From the NCBI RefSeq assembly GCF_030272705.1, contig NZ_JARFYM010000009.1, forward strand, positions 1-64,000: a stretch of DNA of 64,000 nucleotides, given 5' to 3'. This DNA comes from Rhizobium mayense. GTDB taxonomy: Bacteria > Pseudomonadota > Alphaproteobacteria > Rhizobiales > Rhizobiaceae. Below, piece by piece: positions 17,328 to 26,581 of this stretch; positions within the stretch are counted from its first letter, which is position 1; each line of letters opens with the position of its first letter. The translations under genes and the position numbers were made by a program. Under the pieces are notes generated by a model. That model worked only from the letters and a program-made list of their open reading frames with translations. It had not been told where the DNA came from and did not search any database.

Positions 17328-17561
17328 ATGATTGACATTCCGCCACCACCTGTCGAGCAAACCGACCCTGACCGCTACTCCTGGTGCAAATTCGCACTGT
17401 ATTCCGCGTTTGCGGAAGTGGCTAAACGCGCGGTCAAGGCCGGATGGGACGAGCGTGAAGTTGCCGCGGCTCTCGTCGATCTGGCCGATCGTCATATGCT
17501 GGATCTCATCACGACGGGTGAACTTGAGGCCATAATAGAGGCGATCAAAAAACAGCCCTGA
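17328..17561 (+). CDS. Conserved hypothetical protein (about 77 residues)
   Basis: A compact helical protein beginning MIDIPPPPVEQTDPDRYSWCKFALYSAF, then AVKAGWDEREVAAALVDLADRHMLDLI and a C-terminal helix. It is hydrophilic with no signal or membrane segment. The start at 17328 is preferred because the 20 residues added by the frame start at 17268 look non-conserved; both starts have weak ribosome sites. The function is not known. It may be a regulatory or adaptor protein, but that is a guess from size only. Confidence 0.5.
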   Translation: MIDIPPPPVEQTDPDRYSWCKFALYSAFAEVAKRAVKAGWDEREVAAALVDLADRHMLDLITTGELEAIIEAIKKQP

Positions 17562-17717
17562 TAGCCCTAGGGCGGAGAAAACCTGCGGCAGCGTTCTGTA
17601 CGGAGACGAATAGCCCCCGGCTACCTATCTCATTGATATCGCTGCTTGGCTCCATACGAATATTCTTTGGAGACCGCTAACGATACGAGCGACAGCATTT
17701 GCTGACCGCCAGCTGGC

Positions 17718-18098
17718 TCACCGGCATTGCCGCCTCGGCCCATGGCTCGGCTGATAGGTGTTGTCCGATGCGCGGTAGGATTGGTAGCGGTCGGCGCAGG
17801 CCCGTGCGTGGCTGTCGTAATAGCCTTCCGTGCCCTGTCTGTTGAAGAGCGTACCGGTCACGAAGGACTTGAACAGCACGCCGCTGTCAGTGTCATCGTC
17901 ATAATAGCCGTCGAAGCCATGGTTGTTGTTGTGTCCGCCGCGAATACGGTTGTGGTTGTGGCCGTGGACCTGGATGATGTTGGATTGTTCCGGTACCGTG
18001 AGTGTCGGCATGGTGATGGCGCCCGCAGGCATGGCGGCGCCTGCCGCCAGCAATGCACCGAAACCCACCGCCACCATCGACCTGTTGATCGTTCGCAT
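17718..18098 (-). CDS. BA14K family protein
   Basis: A 126-residue secreted protein: signal peptide ([27 protein letters not shown]), a His/Asn/Gly-rich middle ([17 protein letters not shown]) and the C-terminal BA14K signature ([26 protein letters not shown]). BA14K was first described as an immunoreactive lectin-like protein of Brucella abortus; most rhizobial members are uncharacterised. The His-rich stretch could bind metal. AGGAG precedes the ATG. It is divergent from the lipoprotein gene at 18279. Confidence 0.85.
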   Translation of the reverse strand: MRTINRSMVAVGFGALLAAGAAMPAGAITMPTLTVPEQSNIIQVHGHNHNRIRGGHNNNHGFDGYYDDDTDSGVLFKSFVTGTLFNRQGTEGYYDSHARACADRYQSYRASDNTYQPSHGPRRQCR

Positions 18099-18278
18099 GT
18101 GTTGCTCCTTCGAATTCCAATGGCGGCAGATCCAAGCACATCTGCGTGAAAAACCTTGCCGCCAACCACTCCGGCATTACGTTTATATAGTGGCTTCCAG
18201 CCGCGCTCACAGATGCCCTTCCGTCTTTCTTCGAAGGCGGTTTTTCTTTGAATAAGAAGTGATTAGAAAGTTACGGCG

Positions 18279-18539
18279 ATGAAACCACTTATTGCCATTT
18301 TGCTATGCGCACCGCTGCTTGCCGCATGCACGACAACCGAACAGTCCCTGCAGCCCATTCCCGGTAGCATCACCTATGGCGGCCAGCCGCGAATGAAGCT
18401 GACGCAATCGCCCCCAGGCACGCGGCTGCCGCACCATTTCGTCAATCAGTGGGGCCAGGATGTCTACGAAACCTATATTATCCAGCCCGATCGCAGCCTG
18501 AAGCTCGTCAGCAGGGAAGAGATGACCCGGCCGTTCTAG
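18279..18539 (+). CDS. Small hypothetical lipoprotein
   Basis: An 86-residue protein with a lipoprotein signal (MKPLIAILLCAPLLAAC; lipobox LAAC) and a mature part of about 70 residues (ITYGGQPRMKLTQSPPGTRLPHHFVNQWGQDVYETYIIQPDRSLKLV). No membrane helix follows, so it should be a lipid-anchored periplasmic or outer-membrane protein. Similar small lipoproteins occur in Rhizobium without known function. It converges with another small lipoprotein gene. Confidence 0.65.
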   Translation: MKPLIAILLCAPLLAACTTTEQSLQPIPGSITYGGQPRMKLTQSPPGTRLPHHFVNQWGQDVYETYIIQPDRSLKLVSREEMTRPF

Positions 18540-18676
18540 GAGGGTTCAGTTTTTTAGCAAATCGCTGACGAACAACTGCTTCGCCTTCCTCACGGAATTG
18601 CGCTGGCGATGACCCGAGCCACAAAAACTGCGCCGAGGCGGAGTTTTCATTTTTGAACCGAGCTGATCGGCCCCGT

Positions 18677-19006
18677 TTACCAGCAGCGATAGCAACGATG
18701 ATAATAGGGATGGCCGTAATAGCCGTGGTGGTAATGATTGTCGCTGACCGCAGCGCCGACGAGGACGCCGCCGATGATGCCGGCGGCAATACCTGCGGCA
18801 GCCTGATTTTCGGCCTGTTGCGCCTGAGCACGGTTGGCCTGGTAGGTGGTGCCGACGCAGCGGCCGTAGCGCTGCGTACCCGGACGCAGACCCTGAGCCT
18901 GACAGGTCATTTCGGCATTGGCAGCGGATTGCTCCGGCGTCTGGCAGCTGGCTAAAATGGACGATATGGCGAAAAGGCTGATCGCCATGGCAGCACGTAT
19001 GCGCAT
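18677..19006 (-). CDS. Small lipoprotein with glycine-zipper segment
   Basis: A 109-residue lipoprotein: signal MRIRAAMAISLFAISSILASC (lipobox LASC), a Cys-containing segment (EMTCQAQGLRPGTQRYGRCVGTTY), a Gln/Ala helix, a glycine-rich hydrophobic zipper (AAAGIAAGIIGGVLVGAAV) and a His/Tyr-rich tail with two cysteines. Such zippers can insert in the outer membrane. The ATG at 19006 is chosen because GGAG is six bases upstream; a start at 19021 would add five residues. Function unknown. Confidence 0.65.
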   Translation of the reverse strand: MRIRAAMAISLFAISSILASCQTPEQSAANAEMTCQAQGLRPGTQRYGRCVGTTYQANRAQAQQAENQAAAGIAAGIIGGVLVGAAVSDNHYHHGYYGHPYYHRCYRCW

Positions 19007-19021
19007 ATTACTCTCCGGCAA

Positions 19022-19328
19022 TAAATCAATTTAAAGTATTGTTTCTACGCAGAGAGATACAGCCAAGAGTAAGCGTATGCAAGTATCCACTTACCCGCTG
19101 GTTAACCAGATGACACTATCGCTCTAGCATTTTTCCATGCAGCGTGACGTCGCGGCCGAGGGCCGATCGAACGAGCCGGCGCCATCAAAAATAACTTTAA
19201 AAACAAAGAGGCCGGCATCGCGGCCGGCCCCTTTTTTCCCAATTTCGGATCTCATATCTGTCGCGTGAAATGGCGGCGATTTAAGAGATCATGCACCGGC
19301 AATCGAAGACCGATCCAATCGGATCCGA
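19022..19328. other. Intergenic region between lipoprotein gene and porin
   Basis: About 300 bases with the promoter of the lipoprotein gene on the left (AT-rich, including GGTTAACC near 19101) and the porin 3' end on the right. A strong terminator lies at 19208-19237. No open frame has a ribosome site. The plus strand of the terminator has a better T-run than the minus strand, although no plus-strand gene precedes it, which leaves room for a small RNA. Confidence 0.4.
19208..19237. terminator. Intrinsic terminator downstream of the porin gene
   Basis: GGCCGGC-ATCGCG-GCCGGCC is a 7-bp all-GC stem followed on the plus strand by CCCTTTTTT and on the minus strand by TCTTTGTTTTT. It is placed to end porin transcription (minus strand) 90 bases past the stop, and may act in both directions. 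Confidence 0.75.
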
Positions 19329-20429
19329 TCAGAAATTCCGCTCGAAACGAAGGATGCCGGCAACCGTATCATCATTGATGAAGTCATAGTGCATGTAGGT
19401 CAATTCCGGCTCGATGAGCAGATCCTTGACCGGATTGAACTTGACGTTGGTGGTGGCCTCGAAAATCTTCGAGTCGGTGTAGGCAAGCTGCAGGTTCCAC
19501 TTCAACTTGTCATTGATCGGAACACCAACGCCTCCCCATACGGCCCAGTCACCCCAGCCGCACTTCGCCCCATGGACAACACCATCGGAGGTCGTGCAAG
19601 CCGATTCATCCTGATAGGAGCCGGCATACTGGTTGAGCTTGTCGCCATCCGTGTTCCAACCGCCCATCAAGAAAGCTTCCACGCCGCCGAACTTGGCATC
19701 GATGCGGGCCTTGATGGCGCCTTCCTCGACGATGGAGTCATAGCCACCGACGACCTTGAAGCCGAGCGTGCCGGTCGTGTAGCCGAAGCCGGCGACGACG
19801 TTCGGTGCGTAATGGTTTTCCTTCGAGGTAACCCAGGCGCCGCCGTAACTGTCGGAGTCCGACGCAGAGTTGGTGTCTTCCAGCGAGACGACGGCACTAA
19901 AGCCGTTGCTGCCCTCATAATTGTAGGTCAACTGATTGAGTTCGTATGGGCCGTCATAGATCGCGTCGTCGTTAATGACATCGCCAGCATAACCTACATA
20001 GAGATTGTACTGCGAGTCGAGCTTGCCGACAGTAAAACCGCCGAGGCTGATATTGGCAAACAACAGCTTCGAAGTTGTGTCCCCTCCATCATTCCATTCC
20101 CAGCGGAAGATGACGTTGGTCTTCAGGGCACCATATTCCGTGTCGGTCGCCGTATCGACCTTAAGCTCGGTGCGGTCATGCCAGAGCGTGCCGACCTTGC
20201 TCTTCGGATTATAGGCATCGTACCATTCGCCTTCCGTGCGGACCTTACCGCCGATCTTAAGGCAGGTTTCCGTGCCCGGAATAAAGAAATAACCGGTGCC
20301 GTAGCCGTCGCAAATGCGCACATATTGCAGCGGCTCAGGCTCCGCCGCGACAATGGCGTCTGCCGCATGGGCGCCGCTCACCGTCGCCAAGGCGGCGACG
20401 GAGCCGAGAAAAAGGCTCTTAATGTTCAT
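19329..20429 (-). CDS. RopA-type outer-membrane porin
   Basis: A 366-residue porin of the alphaproteobacterial porin_2 (RopA/Omp2) family: signal peptide MNIKSLFLGSVAALATVSGAHA, the characteristic mature start ADAIVAAEPEPLQYVRICDGYGTGYFFIPGTETCLKIGGKVR, alternating beta-strand sequence and a C-terminal Phe (GILRFERNF) needed for BAM-dependent insertion. Two Cys in the N-terminal segment are typical. It forms a general diffusion pore for small solutes. The ATG at 20429 follows GGAG; the frame extends to 20588 only through untranslated leader. Long AT-rich upstream DNA suggests strong or regulated expression. Confidence 0.9.
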   Translation of the reverse strand: MNIKSLFLGSVAALATVSGAHAADAIVAAEPEPLQYVRICDGYGTGYFFIPGTETCLKIGGKVRTEGEWYDAYNPKSKVGTLWHDRTELKVDTATDTEYGALKTNVIFRWEWNDGGDTTSKLLFANISLGGFTVGKLDSQYNLYVGYAGDVINDDAIYDGPYELNQLTYNYEGSNGFSAVVSLEDTNSASDSDSYGGAWVTSKENHYAPNVVAGFGYTTGTLGFKVVGGYDSIVEEGAIKARIDAKFGGVEAFLMGGWNTDGDKLNQYAGSYQDESACTTSDGVVHGAKCGWGDWAVWGGVGVPINDKLKWNLQLAYTDSKIFEATTNVKFNPVKDLLIEPELTYMHYDFINDDTVAGILRFERNF

Positions 20430-20823
20430 GGTGTCTCCATTCGAATATCCATCAGGATTGGCTTTGCGGCGGATCATATCGGGTCGCGCCATATCCTGAT
20501 TTAAGTCCCCCTCGTATCGAGGGCGAAGCAGCGAAGCTTCCCCGTTGAAGCTGAACCCGGCACCGCGACGTTGCAAGTTAATAAACAAAGTAAGCTAATC
20601 GTCACATTAATGTAGAATCTTATAAGTGATAAAAATGACACTTGCATTTGCCACCATTAATAGCATTTGCTCAATATGAACACCAAAAACTATCCGCCTT
20701 TCATCGGACGCGTATTTTAGTCATATTGAATAACAGCAATAAATAAATACAATCCGCCGGTCGAATTACGATCGTCTGCGGCAACCGGAACGGTGCAGAT
20801 GACCAAGTCAGCGGGAAAAGCCC
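20430..20823. promoter_or_regulatory. Divergent upstream region of porin and small secreted protein
   Basis: About 390 AT-rich bases serving the porin (leftward) and the small secreted protein gene (rightward). A perfect inverted repeat TCAATATGA (20671-20679) and TCATATTGA (20721-20729), with 41 bases between, looks like a paired operator. No frame with a ribosome site was seen. Confidence 0.45.
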
Positions 20824-21111
20824 ATGTTTCTCAAAGCGCTCAGCATATCTCTCTTCACTGTCGGCATGGCCACGACGGCCATGGCTGCATCTAGCAGTAG
20901 CGGAGCTCGCGGCGATCGTGGCGGCTGGGGCGACAGTCCTGGCGCGGAAGACTACAGCAACTATCGCAACACCATTATCGGCGATAGGAACGCGAGCGAC
21001 ACAGAGGAAAAGGACCCGAACGCGTGCTGGACGCTGCCCCGCTCTGCCGACGGCAAATCGATCGTCGCGCCGAGCCAGGCCAATCCCGTCGTTCCGCGCA
21101 GGTGCAACTGA
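20824..21111 (+). CDS. Small secreted hypothetical protein
   Basis: A 95-residue protein with a signal peptide (MFLKALSISLFTVGMATTAMA) and a short hydrophilic Ser/Gly/Asp-rich mature part containing two cysteines (DPNACWTLPR and VVPRRCN), probably disulfide-linked. GGGAAAAG precedes the ATG. No family is recognised. It is divergent from the porin across a long AT-rich region and convergent with the MerR gene. Confidence 0.6.
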   Translation: MFLKALSISLFTVGMATTAMAASSSSGARGDRGGWGDSPGAEDYSNYRNTIIGDRNASDTEEKDPNACWTLPRSADGKSIVAPSQANPVVPRRCN

Positions 21112-21214
21112 TTCCCAAATTCGTATACAGGCGGGTATCTCGACGAATTATCGCCCGCCTCAAGACGGCGGAGTCAGATAAAGCAGAAGCATTTTTCAGG
21201 ATACGGCCGTTGCC

Positions 21215-21751
21215 CTACCGCACCTGATCAAGCAGTCGCTTGCATTCCAGCAGATCATAAAGCGTCTCCTGCAGCAGCGCCCTATCCTCCTTGCCGACGC
21301 TCGACTTACCGATGGAAACATCAGGGACGTCGTCTTCACCACTGACGAAATTAAAGAAGCGGCGGCTGATCGGCGCTTTGGCGCGGCCGACGATTTGATC
21401 GTCATCGGGAGAGCCGACGCGTGGCTCGGCCGCAGCCGGCTCTTGTGCGGCGGAGGCGAGCGCCTCGACGCTCGCCAGATCGCCATGGCCGACGGCAATG
21501 ACGAATTTGTTGCCATTGGTTTTCAGAAGCTTCTGAACACCCTTGATCGTATAACCGTGGTCATAGAGCAGATGGCGGATACCGTTCAGCAGGTCGACGT
21601 CTTCCGGACGATAGTAGCGCCGGCCGCCGCCGCGCTTCATCGGCTTGATCTGCGGGAAGCGGGTTTCCCAGAAACGCAGGACATGCTGCGGCAGATCAAG
21701 GTCTTCCGCGACTTCGCTGATCGTGCGAAATGCATCCGGGCTCTTGTCCAT
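21215..21751 (-). CDS. MerR-family transcriptional regulator
   Basis: A protein of 178 residues with an N-terminal MerR helix-turn-helix ([31 protein letters not shown], then [33 protein letters not shown]) and a C-terminal region without metal-binding cysteines, ending in a coiled helix ([19 protein letters not shown]). This is the MerR-like protein typically encoded after ihfA in alphaproteobacteria; its ligand and targets are not established. The ATG at 21751 is placed eight bases after GGGAG. It is 235 bases downstream of ihfA in the same direction, possibly co-transcribed. Confidence 0.85.
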   Translation of the reverse strand: MDKSPDAFRTISEVAEDLDLPQHVLRFWETRFPQIKPMKRGGGRRYYRPEDVDLLNGIRHLLYDHGYTIKGVQKLLKTNGNKFVIAVGHGDLASVEALASAAQEPAAAEPRVGSPDDDQIVGRAKAPISRRFFNFVSGEDDVPDVSIGKSSVGKEDRALLQETLYDLLECKRLLDQVR

Positions 21752-21986
21752 CGTCATACTCCCACAGCATGACTCCAGCGCCACTCAGGCCGGACCATGC
21801 GAAACCGGATATCCGCACCGCGGCTCATCGCGATACGACTCATCATATTTCAACGGTTTGCGAGGAGAAATTCAAGTCGTCTCTGCGGCTCTTTCACAAG
21901 CAAGCAGAAAAATAACCGCAAAAGACTTGGAAAACGGCGTGCCAGCGTGCGTACCGCGGCCGCCGTCGATGTCCGTCACGCGCGGA

Positions 21987-22325
21987 TCAGGAAACGGGGT
22001 TTACCGGCCGGGCTTTTGCCTTGCGGCTGGCATGAGCCTTCAGAATGCGTGTCTTCAGGACATTGGACGCCTTGAACGTCATGACCCTGCGCGGAGAGAT
22101 GGGCACCTCTTCGCCGGTCTTCGGATTACGACCAATGCGTTCATTCTTATCGCGCACTTGAAACGTCGCGAAGGAGGAGAGTTTCACTGTCTCGCCACGC
22201 ACGATGGCGTTGCAAATTTCATCGATCACCGTCTCGACGAGTTCCGCCGACTCGGTCCGGGAGAGGCCGACTTTCCGAAATACCGACTCCGCCAAGTCCG
22301 CGCGCGTCACTGTCTTGCCCGTCAT
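21987..22325 (-). CDS. ihfA: Integration host factor subunit alpha
   Basis: A 112-residue DNA-bending protein of the HU/IHF family. The body is standard: [72 protein letters not shown], with the RNPKTGE-PI beta-arm and the intercalating proline. The basic C-terminal tail ([14 protein letters not shown]) is longer than in E. coli, common in rhizobia. It should pair with IhfB encoded elsewhere and act in promoter architecture and replication. GGGGAA precedes the ATG. It follows fabH in the conserved plsX-fabH-ihfA order. Confidence 0.93.
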   Translation of the reverse strand: MTGKTVTRADLAESVFRKVGLSRTESAELVETVIDEICNAIVRGETVKLSSFATFQVRDKNERIGRNPKTGEEVPISPRRVMTFKASNVLKTRILKAHASRKAKARPVNPVS

Positions 22326-22432
22326 AGTTCCCCGCCCATATTGCTACGTAATTTTATCCAAGCTGCAAGAGACTATTGCCCTTGCACCAAACGGTCAAGC
22401 TCTTGTTAGGAATCGGATTTTAGAGATGCAGC

Positions 22433-23404
22433 CTACCAGCGCAGCAGGACGGCGCCCCAGGTGAAGCCGCCGCCCATCGCTTCCAGCATCACCAGATCGC
22501 CCTTCTTGATTCGGCCGTCGCCTGCCGCTACGGCAAGCGCGAGCGGGATCGACGCCGCCGAAGTATTGCCATGAAGGTCCACGGTTACCACAACCTTCTC
22601 GGGAGCAATTCCGAGCTTTTTTGCCGAACCGTCGATGATGCGGCGGTTCGCCTGATGCGGCACCAACCAGTCGAGATCGTCGGCCCTCACACCTGCCGCA
22701 TCGAAGGTGGCCTGGATGACGTCGGTGATCATGCCGACGGCGTGTTTGAATACCTCCCGGCCCGCCATGTGCAGCACGCCGACCGTTCCTGTCGTGGAAG
22801 GGCCACCGTCGACATAGAGTTTGTCCTTATGCGCCCCATCGGAGCGCAGGCTGGCCGTCAGCACGCCGCGGTCGGTGCTCGCGCCGGTCCCTTCGCCTGC
22901 TTCCAGGATCAGCGCGCCGGCGCCGTCGCCAAAGAGGACGCAGGTCGTGCGGTCGGTCCAGTCGAGAATGCGGGAGAATGTTTCGGCGCCGATGATGAGC
23001 GCGCGCTTGGCGAGCCCGCCCCGAATATAAGCGTCGGCTGTCGTCACCGCATAGACAAAGCCGGAGCACACGGCCTGGACATCGAAGGCGAAACCATGAT
23101 GCATGCCGAGACGGTTCTGGATGTTCACCGCGGTAGCAGGAAAGGTGTTGTCCGGCGTGGAGGTGGCGACGATGACGAGGTCGATATCGTCAGCCGTTAG
23201 GCCGGCATTGGTAAGTGCAGCCCGCGCCGCCTGTTCGCCGAGCGAGGCGGTCGTTTCGCCTTCGCCGGCAATATAGCGCTGGCGAATGCCAGTGCGCTGC
23301 ATAATCCAATCGTCACTGGTGTCGACGACTTGCTCCATCTCGCGATTGGTCATGGCGCGCTTGGGGAGCGCCGACCCAAATCCGCGAACAACTGAACGGA
23401 TCAT
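22433..23404 (-). CDS. fabH: 3-oxoacyl-ACP synthase III (FabH)
   Basis: A 323-residue thiolase-fold enzyme that condenses acetyl-CoA with malonyl-ACP to start fatty-acid synthesis. The triad is visible: Cys in [11 protein letters not shown], His in VPHQANRRI and Asn in [13 protein letters not shown]. The N-terminal [19 protein letters not shown] and [11 protein letters not shown] are typical. The ATG at 23404 gives the family N-terminus; the frame extends to 23464 through sequence that is not conserved. It lies 19 bases after plsX, so is co-transcribed. Confidence 0.95.
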   Translation of the reverse strand: MIRSVVRGFGSALPKRAMTNREMEQVVDTSDDWIMQRTGIRQRYIAGEGETTASLGEQAARAALTNAGLTADDIDLVIVATSTPDNTFPATAVNIQNRLGMHHGFAFDVQAVCSGFVYAVTTADAYIRGGLAKRALIIGAETFSRILDWTDRTTCVLFGDGAGALILEAGEGTGASTDRGVLTASLRSDGAHKDKLYVDGGPSTTGTVGVLHMAGREVFKHAVGMITDVIQATFDAAGVRADDLDWLVPHQANRRIIDGSAKKLGIAPEKVVVTVDLHGNTSAASIPLALAVAAGDGRIKKGDLVMLEAMGGGFTWGAVLLRW

Positions 23405-23423
23405 TCTTGTTATACCCCGTCGC

Positions 23424-24470
23424 TCATGCCGCTTCCGGTCCGATCGGCGGCTGCCGTTTGGCATGATATTTTTTCAGATCGTTTTCAATTTTTTGAGTAA
23501 GGCCATTTTTGGCCATGTCATAGCCGACATCGACGGCAGCCGCAAAGGCCTCGGCGTTGGCGCCGCCATGGCTCTTGATGACGATACCGTTGAGGCCGAG
23601 GAAGACGCCGCCATTGACCTTGCTCGGATCGAGTTTCTCGCGCAACAGGTCGAAGGCGCCCTTGGCGAAGATGTAACCGATGCGGGCGAGCAGCGTGCGC
23701 GTCATGGCGGCGCGGAGATAAGTGCCGATCTGCTTCGCCGTGCCCTCGGCCGCCTTCAGCGCGATATTGCCGGAAAAGCCCTCCGTCACCACCACATCGA
23801 CCGTGCCCTTGCCGATATCGTCGCCCTCGACGAAACCGGAATATTCGAGCGATTCAAGATTGGCTTCACGGATCAGTCGGCCGGCTTCCTTGACGTCTTC
23901 CTGGCCCTTGATTTCCTCGACGCCGACATTCAGGAGGCCGATGGTCGGCCGTTCGATCTCGAAGAGCGCGCGCGCCATGGCGCCGCCCATCAAGGCGAAA
24001 TCGAGCAATTGCTGCGAATCAGCGCCGATCGTCGCGCCGACATCGAGCACAATGCTTTCACCTCGCAATGTCGGCCAGATCGCGGCGATCGCGGGACGTT
24101 CGATGTTGGCCATTGTCCGCAGGCAGAACTTCGCCATGGCCATCAGCGCACCGGTATTGCCGGCGGAAACGACGACATCGGCGTCGCCAGTCTTCACCGC
24201 TTCGATCGAGCGCCACATGCTGGATATGTACCGGCCGCGGCGCAACGCCTGGCTCGGCTTTTCATCCATGCTGATCGCGACATCGCACTCGTGAAAGACG
24301 GATTTTTCGCGGAGCTTCGGATATTTGGCGAGGACTGCTTCGCAGCGCTCCTTCTGTCCGTACATGATGAATGTGATATCGGGATGCCTATCCAGCGCCT
24401 TGGCCGCGCCAGGAATAACAACCTCAGGGCCGAAGTCGCCACCCATTAGGTCAAGAGAAATTCTGATCAC
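23424..24470 (-). CDS. plsX: Phosphate acyltransferase PlsX
   Basis: A 348-residue enzyme that makes acyl-phosphate from acyl-ACP for phosphatidic acid synthesis by PlsY. The family start [21 protein letters not shown] is present, as are [58 protein letters not shown] and the C-terminal [23 protein letters not shown]. It begins with GTG at 24470 after AGGGA. It is part of the DUF177-plsX-fabH-ihfA cluster, which ties membrane-lipid supply to ribosome/growth-linked genes in many bacteria. Confidence 0.95.
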   Translation of the reverse strand: MIRISLDLMGGDFGPEVVIPGAAKALDRHPDITFIMYGQKERCEAVLAKYPKLREKSVFHECDVAISMDEKPSQALRRGRYISSMWRSIEAVKTGDADVVVSAGNTGALMAMAKFCLRTMANIERPAIAAIWPTLRGESIVLDVGATIGADSQQLLDFALMGGAMARALFEIERPTIGLLNVGVEEIKGQEDVKEAGRLIREANLESLEYSGFVEGDDIGKGTVDVVVTEGFSGNIALKAAEGTAKQIGTYLRAAMTRTLLARIGYIFAKGAFDLLREKLDPSKVNGGVFLGLNGIVIKSHGGANAEAFAAAVDVGYDMAKNGLTQKIENDLKKYHAKRQPPIGPEAA

Positions 24471-24572
24471 GCGTCCCTAGTCCTTTTTGCCCGCCGCGCC
24501 TGGCGAAATTGGCGTCAAAATACCGGTTTCTCCCCGCGTTACAACTGAATTATCTTCAATTACCAGGGGGGT

Positions 24573-25130
24573 CTATTCCTTTTTCCAGTCCTTCAAGACC
24601 GCAAACGGCGAGGGTTTCTTGTCATCTTCGCCGGTGTCTTCGATGTGATCTTCGAACTCTATACCAGGCTTGCGCGGGTAAGGATCGATGGCAAGCGCGG
24701 CAAATTCGGTCACGACGGCGCCGGCGTCGATCGTATCGCCAGTGAAGGTTTCGGGAAGATCCGGACCGTCCGGATCGAGCACCATTTCGCCGGCATCCAT
24801 GGAGGGCGCACGCGCGAGCTTCGAATCCTCCGGAATGAAAATATGCTCGAAATCCTCGTCGATCTCCGATTCGACCGGATCGAGCGTGACGACACAGGCC
24901 TGGACGATCTTGGCGCGAACATTGCCCTTGACGCGGACGCCATCGCGTTTCCAGCGGGAAATCTTCAGGTCCGCTTCCAGCTTTTCCACGGAAAGCACAT
25001 CCCAAAGCTTGGCCAAGCCCGCAAGCTCGCGGCCTTCCGCTTCGAGATGCACATCCACGGGGTTGGCGGAGATGTGGCCGACTTTCACCGGATAGGAAAA
25101 GGGCGTTTCATCGGAGTAGGGTCTTTTCAT
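24573..25130 (-). CDS. DUF177 (YceD) family protein
   Basis: A 185-residue acidic protein of the DUF177/YceD family, linked in other bacteria to 23S rRNA maturation or L32 assembly. The core VKGNVRAKIVQACVVTLDPVESEIDEDFEHIF, with its single conserved Cys, is clear, and the C-terminus is strongly acidic (DHIEDTGEDDKKPSPFAVL). rpmF, the usual partner, is not adjacent here, as often in alphaproteobacteria. The start codon is nine bases after the chaperone gene, so they form one transcript continuing to plsX about 100 bases later. Confidence 0.87.
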   Translation of the reverse strand: MKRPYSDETPFSYPVKVGHISANPVDVHLEAEGRELAGLAKLWDVLSVEKLEADLKISRWKRDGVRVKGNVRAKIVQACVVTLDPVESEIDEDFEHIFIPEDSKLARAPSMDAGEMVLDPDGPDLPETFTGDTIDAGAVVTEFAALAIDPYPRKPGIEFEDHIEDTGEDDKKPSPFAVLKDWKKE

Positions 25131-25139
25131 TTTTGTCTC

Positions 25140-25718
25140 CTAAGGTGCGTCTGCGCCAACTTGAGGCGCCGCCTCGCCAATCCGCGGCGGCTGCGGGAGC
25201 GTCGCCGAGCCGGTTGCGATCTCCGCTTCCGTGATCCCCGCGAGATGCGCCTCTGCCGCCATCATCCAATCAGCAAGACCGATCATCGAAGGAGCACCCT
25301 CGCCTGCCTTGGGATGGATATTGCGCCGAAGTGCGGCGGCCAGCGCGTCACGGTCGATGCCGTCCATAGCCGCGGCATAGCTTTCCAACCGCCCGTAAAA
25401 CATACCGGCCAGTTTCTTCATCCGCTTGGGTACGCTGTTGTCGCCGATTCCGAGTTCGCGGATGGAATAATCGATATCCTCAAAAAAGGCATCGACGATT
25501 TCCTGCGCCAGCTCCTGTCCGCTGGTCTCGGACGAGCGCGTCCGGCGGAAAAACAGGATCATCACCGCCGAGAGCAGCTCGAAACGACCCATGACCGTGT
25601 CCGGCACGTCATAATCCGTATAGAAAACCGGCTGGCGCGCCATCGAGGTCAGGGTGTCATATTGCCTGACGACGATGATCTGGTTGTGGTTTCTTTTGCG
25701 GAAGAGCCCAAAAATCAT
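25140..25718 (-). CDS. Ubiquinol-cytochrome c chaperone family protein
   Basis: A 192-residue protein of the Ubiq_cyt_C_chap (CBP3-like) family. The domain is seen in DYDVPDTVMGRFELLSAVMILFFRR, SGQELAQEIVDAFFEDIDYSIRELGIGDNSVPKRMKKLAGMFYGRLESY and DALAAALRRN. In mitochondria the homologue helps cytochrome b assembly into complex III; a similar bc1-assembly role is inferred. The ATG at 25718 gives the common MIFGLF start; the frame reaches 26117 only through the divergent bamE promoter. First gene of the cluster running to ihfA. Confidence 0.87.
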   Translation of the reverse strand: MIFGLFRKRNHNQIIVVRQYDTLTSMARQPVFYTDYDVPDTVMGRFELLSAVMILFFRRTRSSETSGQELAQEIVDAFFEDIDYSIRELGIGDNSVPKRMKKLAGMFYGRLESYAAAMDGIDRDALAAALRRNIHPKAGEGAPSMIGLADWMMAAEAHLAGITEAEIATGSATLPQPPRIGEAAPQVGADAP

Positions 25719-25998
25719 GAAAATTCCCGGAATTGGCTCATTCAGAGCGCCCCGTTGCGCTCCGCCTTGTTGCATCCACTTGAAAGCTGGTTTACCGAAG
25801 CAGGCGCGAATTGCAATGCCGTTTGTGCCCACTTCAAGGTCCCGCCCCAAGCCGTCGTCACGCCGTGCATGATTGGTGATGAAGAGTGCCGAACAACATT
25901 GTTGGGCCCCTCCGCAATCGCGGAAAGGCCACAATGATGTGCACAGCAAGGTCATGTCGGCCGCTCGGCCATCGGATTGATTCACTAGGGGAGATGAG

Positions 25999-26508
25999 AT
26001 GTCGTTGACGAGACGGTATTTCAAGTCTGACAGAATTTTCATCAGTAGTGCCGCTATCGCTCTGGTGATTGCGACCGCGGGGCTCACGGGCTGCCAGACC
26101 AGCGAGGTCATGAACAACGGCTACATCTTCGACCAGCAATCGCTCAATCTCGTGCCTGTCGGCTCGAGCCGCGAGCAGGTGCTGCTTTCGCTCGGGACGC
26201 CGTCGACGACGGCGACCTTCGATGGCGAAGTCTTTTATTATATTTCACAGAAGCGCACGCGCTCAATGGCCTTCATGAAGCCAAGGTTGGTCGACCAGAA
26301 CATCCTGGCGATCTATTTCGACAAGGACGGCGTGGTGAAGCAGCAAGCCAACTACACGCTGAAGGACGGCAAGGTCTTCGACATGATCAGCCGCACGACG
26401 CCGACCGGCGGCCGCGACCTGACCTTCCTGCAACAGATTCTGCAGGGTGGCGGCAACGGTATCAACGGTGCGAAGAATTTCCTCAACAATCTGAACCCGG
26501 GCCAATAA
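25999..26508 (+). CDS. bamE: Outer-membrane assembly lipoprotein BamE
   Basis: A 169-residue lipoprotein of the SmpA/OmlA family, a part of the BAM complex that folds outer-membrane proteins. The signal peptide ends at the lipobox LTGC. The domain is typical: NNGYIFDQQSLNLVPVGSSREQVLLSLGTPSTTATFDGEVFYYISQK, followed by LAIYFDKDGVVKQQANYTLKDGKV. A C-terminal extension of about 40 residues (GGRDLTFLQQILQGGGNGINGAKNFLNN) is absent from E. coli BamE and usual in Rhizobiales. It is divergent from the chaperone cluster and ends in a strong terminator. Confidence 0.92.
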   Translation: MSLTRRYFKSDRIFISSAAIALVIATAGLTGCQTSEVMNNGYIFDQQSLNLVPVGSSREQVLLSLGTPSTTATFDGEVFYYISQKRTRSMAFMKPRLVDQNILAIYFDKDGVVKQQANYTLKDGKVFDMISRTTPTGGRDLTFLQQILQGGGNGINGAKNFLNNLNPGQ

Positions 26509-26524
26509 GTCGGATATACCGCAT

Positions 26525-26561
26525 CAAAAAACCCGCGAAGCGCAGGCTTCGCGGGTTTTTT
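26525..26561. terminator. Bidirectional terminator between bamE and hppA
   Basis: ACCCGCGAAGC-GCAG-GCTTCGCGGGT is an 11-bp perfect stem, preceded by AAAAAA and followed by TTTTTT. It therefore serves both convergent genes: bamE on the plus strand and the pyrophosphatase gene on the minus strand. Confidence 0.92.
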
Positions 26562-26581
26562 CATTTGTTCGGCCTTCGCCT

